Below, in pieces: positions 1-5,165 of a DNA stretch of 8,044 nucleotides. The stretch covers positions 1 to 8,044 of the forward strand of contig JAEZGU010000333.1 of the NCBI GenBank assembly GCA_023416855.1, in the 5' to 3' direction. A model generated the notes under the pieces. The model saw only the letters and a list, made by a program, of their open reading frames with translations. It did no database searches and was not told the DNA's origin. Each line of letters starts with the position of its first letter. The stretch's first letter is position 1. Source of the DNA: Bacillota bacterium (GTDB lineage Bacteria > Bacillota > Clostridia > Tissierellales > Sedimentibacteraceae). The position numbers were made by a program, and so were the translations under genes.

Positions 1-318
1 ATTGCCACCAATTGCTGAGCTATCACCATCTCCCATAATAACAATAACATGAAGTTTAGGATTTGCCATTTTTATTCCTGTAGCAAATGCAAGAGCACGT
101 CCATGTGTAGTATGAAGTGTATTAAAATCCATATATCCAGGTGCTCTTGATGAACATCCAATACCTGAAACTACAACAACTTCATCTTTATTTAAGCCTA
201 ATTTATCTATTGCTCTAACAACAGTATTCATTAGTGTACCGTGACCGCAACCCGGACACCAAATATGAGTTAATTTTTCAACTCTGTAATAATTTTTAGT
301 AATGTCGCTGCAGTTCAT
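1..318 (-). CDS. korB: 2-oxoacid:ferredoxin oxidoreductase subunit beta (KorB), N-terminal part, cut by left window edge
   Basis: Beta subunit of the thiamine-pyrophosphate (TPP) dependent 2-oxoglutarate (2-oxoacid):ferredoxin oxidoreductase; with KorA it decarboxylates the 2-oxoacid to an acyl-CoA and passes electrons to ferredoxin in the cytoplasm. The first 106 codons are present and open at the left edge. Visible motifs are CPGCGHG at residues 21-27, a conserved SGIGCSSRAPGY stretch at 51-62, a THGRA segment at 71-75, and the TPP/Mg motif start GDGD at 96-99 followed by AIGGN at 102-106. The ATG overlaps the korA stop by one base (TAATG), so translation is probably coupled to korA. The rest of the gene, and any gamma subunit (korC), lie outside the window. 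Substrate specificity is inferred from the partner KorA, not from this fragment. Confidence 0.93.
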   Translation of the reverse strand, partial: MNCSDITKNYYRVEKLTHIWCPGCGHGTLMNTVVRAIDKLGLNKDEVVVVSGIGCSSRAPGYMDFNTLHTTHGRALAFATGIKMANPKLHVIVIMGDGDSSAIGGN

Positions 319-1457
319 TATTCTCTACCTCCTGTTACGGCATCGATAATTTCTTGAGGAGTAATCAATTCTCCGTTTATTTTACTTATTTTGTTAACAG
401 TACAATTTCTGCACGCTACTCTTTCTACTTCATAGCTATATTGTCCTAAGTTCATTTCTGCAACATAAATTTTATCAACTTTTTCTGAAACATTTCTAAC
501 TTGTTTTTCTAAGAATGGCCAAATAGTTATTGGTCTAAACATTCCTATTTTTATTCCTTTTTCACGCATTTCATCCACAGCACTTTTTGCAGAACGTGAT
601 ACTCCACCATATGCAATAATTGCTATTTCTGCATCTTCCATTTTATATTCATCATAATAAGATATATCATCTATATTCTTTTCTATCTTATCTACTATTC
701 TTTGTACTAATTTACCTGAAATTTCGTTGTTGTTAGTTGGGAAGCCATCTTCGCCATGAGTTAAGCCTGTTACATGATAGCGATAGCCTTCTCCAAATGA
801 TGCCATTTTTGGTATCATATCCTCATCAGGCCTATAAGCTACATATTCTTCAGGACTGCAAGTAGGTTTTTTTCTATCAATAACTTCTATTTCTGAAGGG
901 TCTTTAAATTGTAATTTTTCTCTCATATGACCTACAGTTTCATCCATAAGCATAATAACCGGTGTTCTGTATTTTTCTGAGATATTAAAAGCTTTTATAG
1001 TGTATTCATATGTTTCTTGTACTGAATTAGGCGTTAATGCAACTGCTGGATGATCTCCATGTGTTCCCCACTTTGCCTGCATAACATCGCCCTGTGCCGG
1101 TGATGTAGGCATTCCTGTAGAAGGACCACCTCTTTGAACATTCACAATAACACAAGGTATTTCTGCAATAGCTGCATAACCTAAGTTTTCCTGCATTAAT
1201 GAGAATCCAGGTCCGCTTGTAGCAGTCATAGATTTCAAACCGGCTAGTGAACCTCCAATTATTGCTGCAATACTTGCTATTTCATCTTCCATCTGAATGA
1301 ACTTTCCACCTAACATAGGTAGTTTTTGTGCGGATATTTCTGCTATTTCTGTTGATGGTGTAATTGGATATCCAGCATAAAACCTCATACCTGCTGCAAT
1401 AGCGCCTTCAACACACGCTTCATTGCCTTGAATTAATCTAAACTTATCATTGCTCAT
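318..1457 (-). CDS. korA: 2-oxoglutarate (2-oxoacid):ferredoxin oxidoreductase subunit alpha (KorA)
   Basis: Alpha subunit of the KorDAB(C) complex, which oxidises a 2-oxoacid (2-oxoglutarate in the best-known members) with CoA and ferredoxin. The 379 residues match the usual family length. Motifs in order: QGNEACVEGAIAAG near 10-23, the pyrimidine-binding GYPITPSTEIAE at 29-40, QMEDEIAS at 55-62, TATSGPGFSLMQEN at 78-91, QRGGPSTGMPT at 108-118, then GTHGDHP at 131-137. The C-terminal third carries a transketolase-C-like segment (IIAYGGVSRSAKSA around 280-293, then FRPITIWPF). These signatures resemble KorA more than the VorB (branched-chain) or PorA (pyruvate) types. Start: ATG at 1457 with GGAGG eight bases upstream; it overlaps the end of korD by 11 bp. 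Actual substrate range is inference. Confidence 0.95.
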   Translation of the reverse strand: MSNDKFRLIQGNEACVEGAIAAGMRFYAGYPITPSTEIAEISAQKLPMLGGKFIQMEDEIASIAAIIGGSLAGLKSMTATSGPGFSLMQENLGYAAIAEIPCVIVNVQRGGPSTGMPTSPAQGDVMQAKWGTHGDHPAVALTPNSVQETYEYTIKAFNISEKYRTPVIMLMDETVGHMREKLQFKDPSEIEVIDRKKPTCSPEEYVAYRPDEDMIPKMASFGEGYRYHVTGLTHGEDGFPTNNNEISGKLVQRIVDKIEKNIDDISYYDEYKMEDAEIAIIAYGGVSRSAKSAVDEMREKGIKIGMFRPITIWPFLEKQVRNVSEKVDKIYVAEMNLGQYSYEVERVACRNCTVNKISKINGELITPQEIIDAVTGGRE

Positions 1458-1668
1458 TTTCTTTACCTCCTGCTTTTATCCAAATAGCATTGTCCGGACA
1501 TCTTAATTCGCATTGACCACAATAAATGCATTTTTCGGGATAAGCAATAACGCATTTATCATTTTCGATTATCAGAGTCTTAGTAGGACAAAAACCTACA
1601 CAAATTCCACATCCTTTACACCAATTCTTGTTAAGCAGAAGTTCTTTATTATCATTCCTATTAGCCAT
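1447..1668 (-). CDS. korD: 4Fe-4S ferredoxin-type subunit of 2-oxoacid:ferredoxin oxidoreductase (KorD)
   Basis: Small delta subunit that carries two [4Fe-4S] clusters and relays electrons from the TPP site of KorAB to free ferredoxin. The 73-residue protein has two classic cluster motifs, CKGCGICVGFCP (Cys17, 20, 23, 27) and CIYCGQCELRCP (Cys47, 50, 53, 57), each ending in Cys-Pro as in bacterial 2x[4Fe-4S] ferredoxin domains. An additional Cys39 lies between them. It starts at ATG 1668 behind a strong AGGAGG seven bases upstream. It is first in the korD-korA-korB order typical of this enzyme in anaerobes, overlaps korA by 11 bp, and has a promoter directly upstream. A free-standing ferredoxin is less likely because of the overlap with korA. 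Confidence 0.94.
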   Translation of the reverse strand: MANRNDNKELLLNKNWCKGCGICVGFCPTKTLIIENDKCVIAYPEKCIYCGQCELRCPDNAIWIKAGGKENEQ

Positions 1669-1699
1669 ATAACATCCTCCTATTACAATCCCTATCTTA

Positions 1700-1727
1700 A
1701 TAATATCATAAATTTATAGCTTTGCAA
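1700..1727 (-). promoter_or_regulatory. Predicted sigma-A-type promoter of korDAB
   Basis: On the minus strand a TTGCAA -35 element (1722-1727) is separated by 16 bp from a TATTAT -10 element (1700-1705). Transcription would begin near 1693, about 25 bases before the korD start and upstream of its AGGAGG site. The preceding gene ends in a terminator, so korDAB needs its own promoter and this is the best candidate seen. Assignment is by consensus only. Confidence 0.6.
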
Positions 1728-1768
1728 GAAATATTTCAACACAAAACATATTTGCAAGAATCAATTCA
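1721..1768. repeat. Two direct repeats with internal dyads overlapping the kor promoter (candidate operator)
   Basis: TTTGCAAGAA occurs at 1721-1730 and again at 1751-1760, exactly 30 bp apart. In both copies the match continues as four variable bases and then TTCA, so each copy contains a GAA-N4-TTC dyad (1728-1737, where GAAATATTTC is a perfect palindrome, and 1758-1767). The first copy covers the -35 element; the second lies about three helical turns further upstream. This geometry is common for paired binding sites of a dimeric transcription factor. The regulator is not identifiable from the window. Confidence 0.45.
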
Positions 1769-1780
1769 TAATATGCAGAA

Positions 1781-1794
1781 TTTTCATATGAAAA
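1781..1794. promoter_or_regulatory. 14-bp perfect palindrome upstream of korDAB
   Basis: TTTTCATATGAAAA reads the same on both strands. It lies about 60 bp upstream of the predicted kor -35 element and about 40 bp beyond the methyltransferase terminator. It could be a regulator binding site. In AT-rich intergenic DNA a palindrome of this length can also arise by chance, so the call is tentative. Confidence 0.3.
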
Positions 1795-1829
1795 CGTATT
1801 ATAGTCATAATAAATGTACAAAAATTAAC

Positions 1830-1868
1830 AAAAATGCAGGATGGTTTTTTAACCTATCATGCATTTTT
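1830..1868 (-). terminator. Rho-independent terminator after rluB-mnmM (probably bidirectional)
   Basis: Arms AAAAATGCA (1830-1838) and TGCATTTTT (1860-1868) pair, followed inward by GAT/ATC and GGTT/AACC segments separated by one mismatch (1839/1859) and one bulge (1855), closing on a four-base loop. T-runs follow on both strands. The methyltransferase stop codon (1857-1859) and its last codons lie inside the hairpin. It separates the rluB-mnmM unit from the kor operon. Confidence 0.75.
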
Positions 1869-2432
1869 TTCTATTATAAAAATTTCAGGTGGACTATTTA
1901 ATTTATTTATTAATTTGATATGTAACACATTATATTGAGTATTGTTTAGTGATGATAAAAAATTAATAATTTTGTTGTTTTCTTCTCCTGTATCATGAGT
2001 AATATATGCTGCAATATATATTCTTCCATTTTTATTAAGTAAGGGTAGCAAATTGCAAATTGCTGAAATAGTTGTATCTCCATTAGTTTTTATTTGTTTA
2101 TCATATTGAGGAAGATATCCTAAATTAAACACACATACATCAATAGTATCAGTAACATATTTGTAAATAAACTCGTGCGAGTCCTTAATCAGTTTATAGT
2201 TAATATAATCTAAGTTCATTTTTAATAATTTATCTGTTCGTTCTATGGCTTCATTTTGAATATCAAAGGATGTAACATGTCCGGTCTTTCCTGCAATATT
2301 ACATAAAAATAATGTATCGAATCCATTACCGCAAGTTGCATCGATTAAGTTTAAATTTCCTTGACCATTATAGCTTTCTTTAATTAATGTATGTATGAAA
2401 GAAACTATTTTACCGTATTTATTATCATCCAT
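1857..2432 (-). CDS. mnmM: YtqB/MnmM-type class I SAM-dependent methyltransferase
   Basis: Cytoplasmic methyltransferase of the YtqB family (the Pfam 'rRNA_methylase' group). Bacillus subtilis YtqB has been identified as MnmM, which methylates the aminomethyl group of the wobble uridine in tRNA; that role is transferred here by family. The 191 residues show SAM motif I DATCGNGFDT at 31-40, the acidic ribose-binding Asp57 in SFDIQNEAI, and the family hallmark NLGYLP at 103-108 followed by DK. The usual Gly-Gly after NLGYLP is replaced by Gln-Tyr. The chosen start is ATG at 2432, sharing one base with the rluB stop (TGATG), with GAGG nine bases upstream. A TTG immediately before it (2435) is an in-frame alternative. 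Tandem stops TGA-TAG end the gene inside the terminator stem. Confidence 0.85.
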   Translation of the reverse strand: MDDNKYGKIVSFIHTLIKESYNGQGNLNLIDATCGNGFDTLFLCNIAGKTGHVTSFDIQNEAIERTDKLLKMNLDYINYKLIKDSHEFIYKYVTDTIDVCVFNLGYLPQYDKQIKTNGDTTISAICNLLPLLNKNGRIYIAAYITHDTGEENNKIINFLSSLNNTQYNVLHIKLINKLNSPPEIFIIEKNA

Positions 2433-3145
2433 CAATTATAGCCTCTCTTTAAAAAGTCAATTTCATTATTACTTAAATACGACCATTCCCCTATTTTTAA
2501 GTTGCCTAAATTTATTTCTCCAAATGATATTCTTTTTAATGAAAGAACAGGATGACCAACAGCATCCATCATTTTTCGTACCTGTCTGTTTTTTCCTTCA
2601 TAAATACTTATTTTAACAATTGATTTATTATTGACATATTCAATTAAATCCACTTTTGCTGGAGACGTTTTGTAATTCTCTATGTTGACGCCATTTCTAA
2701 GCTTTAATAATGCTTCTTCTTTTAATTGTCCTTTAACTGTAGCAATGTAAGTTTTGTAGATATGGTATTTAGGATGCATAAGTTTATTAGCAAGATCTCC
2801 GTCATTTGTTAAGAGTAAAAGACCGGAAGTATTATAATCAAGACGTCCTATTGGATATATTCTTTCTTTAATATTAATTAAATCTAAGACGGTTTTTCGG
2901 TTAAATTGATCCTTTACAGTGGTTATATAATTAGTGGGTTTATTTAGTTTAATATAAATAAAATCACTTTTTAGAGATATGATATTGTTGTCAACAGCTA
3001 CAATGTCCTTATTTGGATCAATCTTAATTCCAAGTTCATTTACAGTTATATCATTTACTTTAACATGACCATTTAATATTAATTCTTCCGCCTTGCGTCT
3101 TGATGTTACACCACAAGCGGCAATATATTTTTGTAATCTTTCCAA
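2432..3145 (-). CDS. rluB: 23S rRNA pseudouridine synthase RluB (RsuA/RluB/E/F family)
   Basis: Isomerises a uridine of ribosomal RNA to pseudouridine; the Firmicutes member beside scpAB is generally RluB-like (helix 93 region of 23S rRNA). The 237 residues have an N-terminal S4 RNA-binding domain (about 1-48, with CGVTSRRKAEELI at 11-23) and a catalytic domain with the signature GRLDYNTSGLLLLTNDG at 100-116, where Asp103 is the catalytic aspartate. Later family motifs are YKTYIA, a KTSPAKV region, EGKNRQVRKMM and GHPVLSLKRISFG. The start is TTG at 3145 with AGGAG six bases upstream; the TAG of that AGGAG region is an in-frame stop, which rules out an earlier start. It overlaps the methyltransferase by one base and is probably co-transcribed with it. 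It could be another RsuA-family specificity. Confidence 0.93.
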   Translation of the reverse strand: MERLQKYIAACGVTSRRKAEELILNGHVKVNDITVNELGIKIDPNKDIVAVDNNIISLKSDFIYIKLNKPTNYITTVKDQFNRKTVLDLINIKERIYPIGRLDYNTSGLLLLTNDGDLANKLMHPKYHIYKTYIATVKGQLKEEALLKLRNGVNIENYKTSPAKVDLIEYVNNKSIVKISIYEGKNRQVRKMMDAVGHPVLSLKRISFGEINLGNLKIGEWSYLSNNEIDFLKRGYN

Positions 3146-3172
3146 ATTATACTCCTAAATTATATGCATTGA

Positions 3173-3211
3173 GTCATCTAAACATAATAAAGTGAAATTT
3201 ATTTAGATGAC
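3173..3211. repeat. Inverted repeat at the predicted rluB transcription start
   Basis: GTCATCTAAA (3173-3182) and TTTAGATGAC (3202-3211) form perfect 10-bp inverted arms around a 19-base spacer. Reading on the minus strand, the repeat begins within a few bases of the predicted start site and ends 28 bases before the rluB start codon. A UAAA/UUUA pairing inside the spacer could extend the hairpin in RNA. It may be an operator or a 5'-leader stem; no T-run follows it, so it is not a terminator. Confidence 0.5.
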
Positions 3212-3219
3212 GTAGCATT

Positions 3220-3248
3220 ATTATAATATAAATTTTAATTTACTGCAA
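3220..3248 (-). promoter_or_regulatory. Predicted sigma-A-type promoter of rluB-mnmM
   Basis: On the minus strand a perfect TATAAT -10 (3220-3225) lies 17 bp from TTGCAG (3243-3248). The -35 matches only the TTG of the consensus, but the spacing is ideal. Transcription would start near 3213, giving a leader of about 68 bases before rluB. The -35 overlaps the end of the T-rich tail of the upstream terminator, so termination and re-initiation are packed together here. Confidence 0.6.
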
Positions 3249-3283
3249 ATATGAAAATAGCTTAGTAATTGCTTACTAAGCTA
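3247..3283 (-). terminator. Rho-independent terminator after the second carboxypeptidase gene
   Basis: TAGCTTAGTAA (3258-3268) and TTACTAAGCTA (3273-3283) are perfect 11-bp arms around a four-base loop. On the minus strand the hairpin is followed by TTTTCATATTT. The last six codons and the TAA stop (3262-3264) of the carboxypeptidase gene form the hairpin. It acts in the minus direction only, as there is no T-run on the other side. Confidence 0.85.
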
Positions 3284-4305
3284 CCTGTATGAATCAGCTG
3301 ATCTCCCATATATATTCTGTATGTACCGCATGCAACAGTTTTTTGATTATTTATAACATGAGGGATCGTAATTTCACTTTCAAATCTTATTGTTTCTTTT
3401 TCTTCATCAGTCAATATATAGCTGAAGCTTTGATCAATAAAGACTGGGTTTCCTTCATTGGTTTTACCAGCAAATTGTCCTTTTTCAACTATGTTATAGC
3501 TTTTGTATTTTTCAAATGCCCAGTCAAATATTTTATAGCAGTCTTGAAACCAATTGTTATCATTCAGTACAACTACTATAATTTCAGTACCTTCCTTTTT
3601 TGCTGAAGCTACAAGACAGCGTCCTGCTGCTTTTGTGTATCCAATTTTGATACCTGTTCCGTATTCATATTGGTGAACAACTTTGTTTTTGTTGTAAAGA
3701 TATGTGTTTAAACTGTTTGCTTTATACTTCTCAGAAGAAGATATTTCTCTAAACAGATCGTTTTTCATAGCATGACTGCTTATGACAGCTAAATCAAAAG
3801 CAGTAGAATAGTGATTTTCATCATTTAAGCCGTGAGGATTCATAAAATTGCTATTATATGCTCCTAATTCTTTTGCCCTGTCGTTCATCATTTTAATAAA
3901 ACCACCATCATATTTACTTCCAGTAAAATCTGCTAATGTTTGTGCCGCGTCATTGCCAGAACGTAGCATCGTACCATATAATAAATCCCTTATTGACACT
4001 TTTTGCTTTGGGAGTAAATATATGCTTGAACCTTCTATTCCTGAACAAGAGGCAGGAACTTCAATTTTCATGTCATAATCTTTTATGTTTTCAATTGCTA
4101 AAATTGTTGTCATTATTTTTGTAGTGCTGGCTATTGGTAATTTCATGTTTGGGTTTCTGGAACCTATTATTCGTCCTGACGCAGCATCTACTACTATGTA
4201 TGATTGAGCATAAATCTCAGGTATTGCTTCAGCTTTATTATAAAAACAGCTAAAAAATAAAAAGCACACTGTAGTTAATAAAATTTTAAATCTCTTATAA
4301 ATCAC
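3262..4305 (-). CDS. D-alanyl-D-alanine carboxypeptidase, peptidase S11 (PBP5-like), with altered KTG box
   Basis: Exported serine DD-carboxypeptidase that trims the terminal D-Ala from peptidoglycan stem peptides. The 347 residues begin with a signal peptide (Lys/Arg at 4-7, hydrophobic core 8-22, likely cleavage after AEA at 25-27). S11 motifs: STTK at 60-63 with nucleophile Ser60, and SGN at 116-118. The third box, normally KTG, reads K-I-G at 220-222 in GIKIGYTKAAGRC; the codon is ATT. The C-terminal region (about 265-347) fits a PBP5 beta-domain. No ATG lies near the start; GTG at 4305 is used, overlapping ytfJ by 11 bp with GGGAG ten bases upstream, and it preserves the signal peptide. 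The position after ytfJ matches the sporulation-associated DacB-like gene of Clostridia. It is paralogous to the dacF at 6420-7577. The effect of KIG on activity is unknown. Confidence 0.9.
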   Translation of the reverse strand: MIYKRFKILLTTVCFLFFSCFYNKAEAIPEIYAQSYIVVDAASGRIIGSRNPNMKLPIASTTKIMTTILAIENIKDYDMKIEVPASCSGIEGSSIYLLPKQKVSIRDLLYGTMLRSGNDAAQTLADFTGSKYDGGFIKMMNDRAKELGAYNSNFMNPHGLNDENHYSTAFDLAVISSHAMKNDLFREISSSEKYKANSLNTYLYNKNKVVHQYEYGTGIKIGYTKAAGRCLVASAKKEGTEIIVVVLNDNNWFQDCYKIFDWAFEKYKSYNIVEKGQFAGKTNEGNPVFIDQSFSYILTDEEKETIRFESEITIPHVINNQKTVACGTYRIYMGDQLIHTGSLVSNY

Positions 4306-4675
4306 AATCTCTTTTCTCCCTTACTTCCTTTATGAATGACATTATATTTAATATTGAGGATGTAATATCGCTTGATATGGTCTCATTATTTATGTTTATG
4401 GTTCGCACATCTTTATTATTTGTCTCATAAATTAATATCTGTGGATTTAACTGTAAATTAACATATGCAGCTCCGGCAAAGGGTTTAAGATCAACACTTC
4501 TAAACTTCTTATCAATATCACTTCCTCCAATTACAAAGTTCATATTGAGTTTTGAAATGGCAAGATAATTAGTATTGTCGTATGTTATTTTGCTGCTTAT
4601 TAGCTTTTCGTTTTCAGTTAGATTGTTGATATTATCTAAGGTTGTTTTTATTATATTTTCAATATCGTTACTCAT
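4295..4675 (-). CDS. ytfJ: Divergent YtfJ/GerW-family sporulation protein
   Basis: Members of the GerW (YtfJ) family are small forespore-associated proteins; their biochemical function is not established. The 126-residue protein shows the family layout: an N-terminal helix IENIIKTTLDNINNL (5-19), a short strand region YLAISKLNMNFVIGG, and a C-terminal segment KPFAGAAYVNLQLNPQILIY that corresponds to the usual glycine-rich FGGGSGAGV...P.AFLVV stretch. The glycine-rich loops are largely lost, so the match is weak in sequence and leans on layout and position. ATG at 4675 is chosen because AAAGGGGA lies five bases upstream and the family begins at this helix; an in-frame TTG at 4690 sits in the ribosome binding site region. 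It precedes the carboxypeptidase gene with an 11-bp overlap, as in many Clostridia. Confidence 0.7.
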   Translation of the reverse strand: MSNDIENIIKTTLDNINNLTENEKLISSKITYDNTNYLAISKLNMNFVIGGSDIDKKFRSVDLKPFAGAAYVNLQLNPQILIYETNNKDVRTININNETISSDITSSILNIMSFIKEVREKRDCDL

Positions 4676-4759
4676 AGTATCCCCTTTCAAAGTTATATTT
4701 TAAATTAAGTATGCCCTAATTATTAGAGAATTATGAGAAGTTGAATAAAAAGCTAATAG

Positions 4760-5131
4760 TTATATTCGAAGTAAAGGTCTTTTAATTACATTATTAACTA
4801 TTGTAAATTCTATTGTAAATGCAGATAAATTATCTAAGCATTCCGGATAGAAGAATAGATTATTTATTATAAACAGTCTTTTGATTTTAATTAGTTTTTT
4901 TATTAAAGGAAAATACTTTTTTGTTTTAATAGACTTGTAACTCTTTGTTGATTTATTAATAAAGTCAAGATAATACAACTTTCTTTCAGATTTATAAATT
5001 CTCTTTAAAATACTTAAATTTATATTTAATCTTAAATAAGAAGTTGTTAAATTTATTTTGCAACCAATTATTAAATTAAAATATATAAATAATAGTCCCC
5101 CAACTATAACTGAAATTAACCATATTCCCAT
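4760..5131 (-). CDS. Short membrane-anchored protein in the YtfI/DUF2953 position, possibly truncated
   Basis: I do not recognise this protein from sequence alone. It has 123 residues: a hydrophobic N-terminal membrane segment (about 3-23), then a very Lys/Ile/Leu-rich body with a basic middle (KSYKSIKTKKYFPLIKKLIKIK, about 63-84, given here as a composition note) and a C-terminal FTIEFTIVNNVIKRPLL. Its position between scpB and ytfJ, one N-terminal membrane helix and the basic middle suggest the DUF2953 (YtfI) family, whose members are normally about 200 residues or more. The second half would be missing, and the 84 bases to ytfJ cannot hold it. The ATG at 5131 has no recognisable ribosome binding site and follows directly on the scpB terminator. 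It may be a short natural variant or a decaying gene. Confidence 0.55.
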   Translation of the reverse strand: MGIWLISVIVGGLLFIYFNLIIGCKINLTTSYLRLNINLSILKRIYKSERKLYYLDFINKSTKSYKSIKTKKYFPLIKKLIKIKRLFIINNLFFYPECLDNLSAFTIEFTIVNNVIKRPLLRI

Positions 5132-5134
5132 ATT

Positions 5135-5165
5135 AAAAATAAAAGCAACGCTTTACGTTGCTTTT
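5135..5165 (-). terminator. Hairpin terminator enclosing the scpB stop codon (bidirectional form)
   Basis: AAAAGCAACG (5141-5150) and CGTTGCTTTT (5156-5165) are perfect 10-bp arms around a five-base loop. On the minus strand the stem is followed by an additional T-rich run (ATTTTT). The loop contains the TAA stop codon of scpB and the 5' arm is its last codons. A ribosome at the stop codon would block hairpin formation, so read-through into 4760-5131 may depend on translation; that is inference. Confidence 0.75.

Noticed and set aside
1513..1719. Plus-strand ORF opposite korD; likewise those at 2395-2616, 3289-3606, 3936-4124, 5058-5387, 5517-5849 and 7399-7599
   Set aside because: All lie over well-supported minus-strand genes, lack good ribosome binding sites and have low-complexity translations.
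3173..3211. rluB leader hairpin as a riboswitch or T-box
   Set aside because: The leader is only about 68 bases, with one simple stem, no conserved aptamer elements and no terminator/antiterminator pair.
3848..4078. Plus-strand ORFs opposite the carboxypeptidase genes (also 7057-7263), which look similar to each other (both contain FALSFI)
   Set aside because: The similarity is the antisense image of the shared MNDRAKELG segment of the two paralogous carboxypeptidases. No ribosome sites or recognisable domains are present.
4676..4690. In-frame TTG start extending YtfJ by five residues
   Set aside because: The five codons include the AAAGGGGA ribosome site of the ATG at 4675, and the family normally begins at the helix that follows this ATG.
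4676..4759. Possible continuation of the short DUF2953-position protein by frameshift or stop read-through
   Set aside because: Only 84 bases remain before ytfJ. In-frame read-through adds about 20 residues with no recognisable family features, so no missing half is hidden here.
4676..4759. Possible dedicated ytfJ promoter (TATAAC-like -10, and a GCATA forespore-type -35)
   Set aside because: No -35 at acceptable spacing for the first and no matching -10 for the second.
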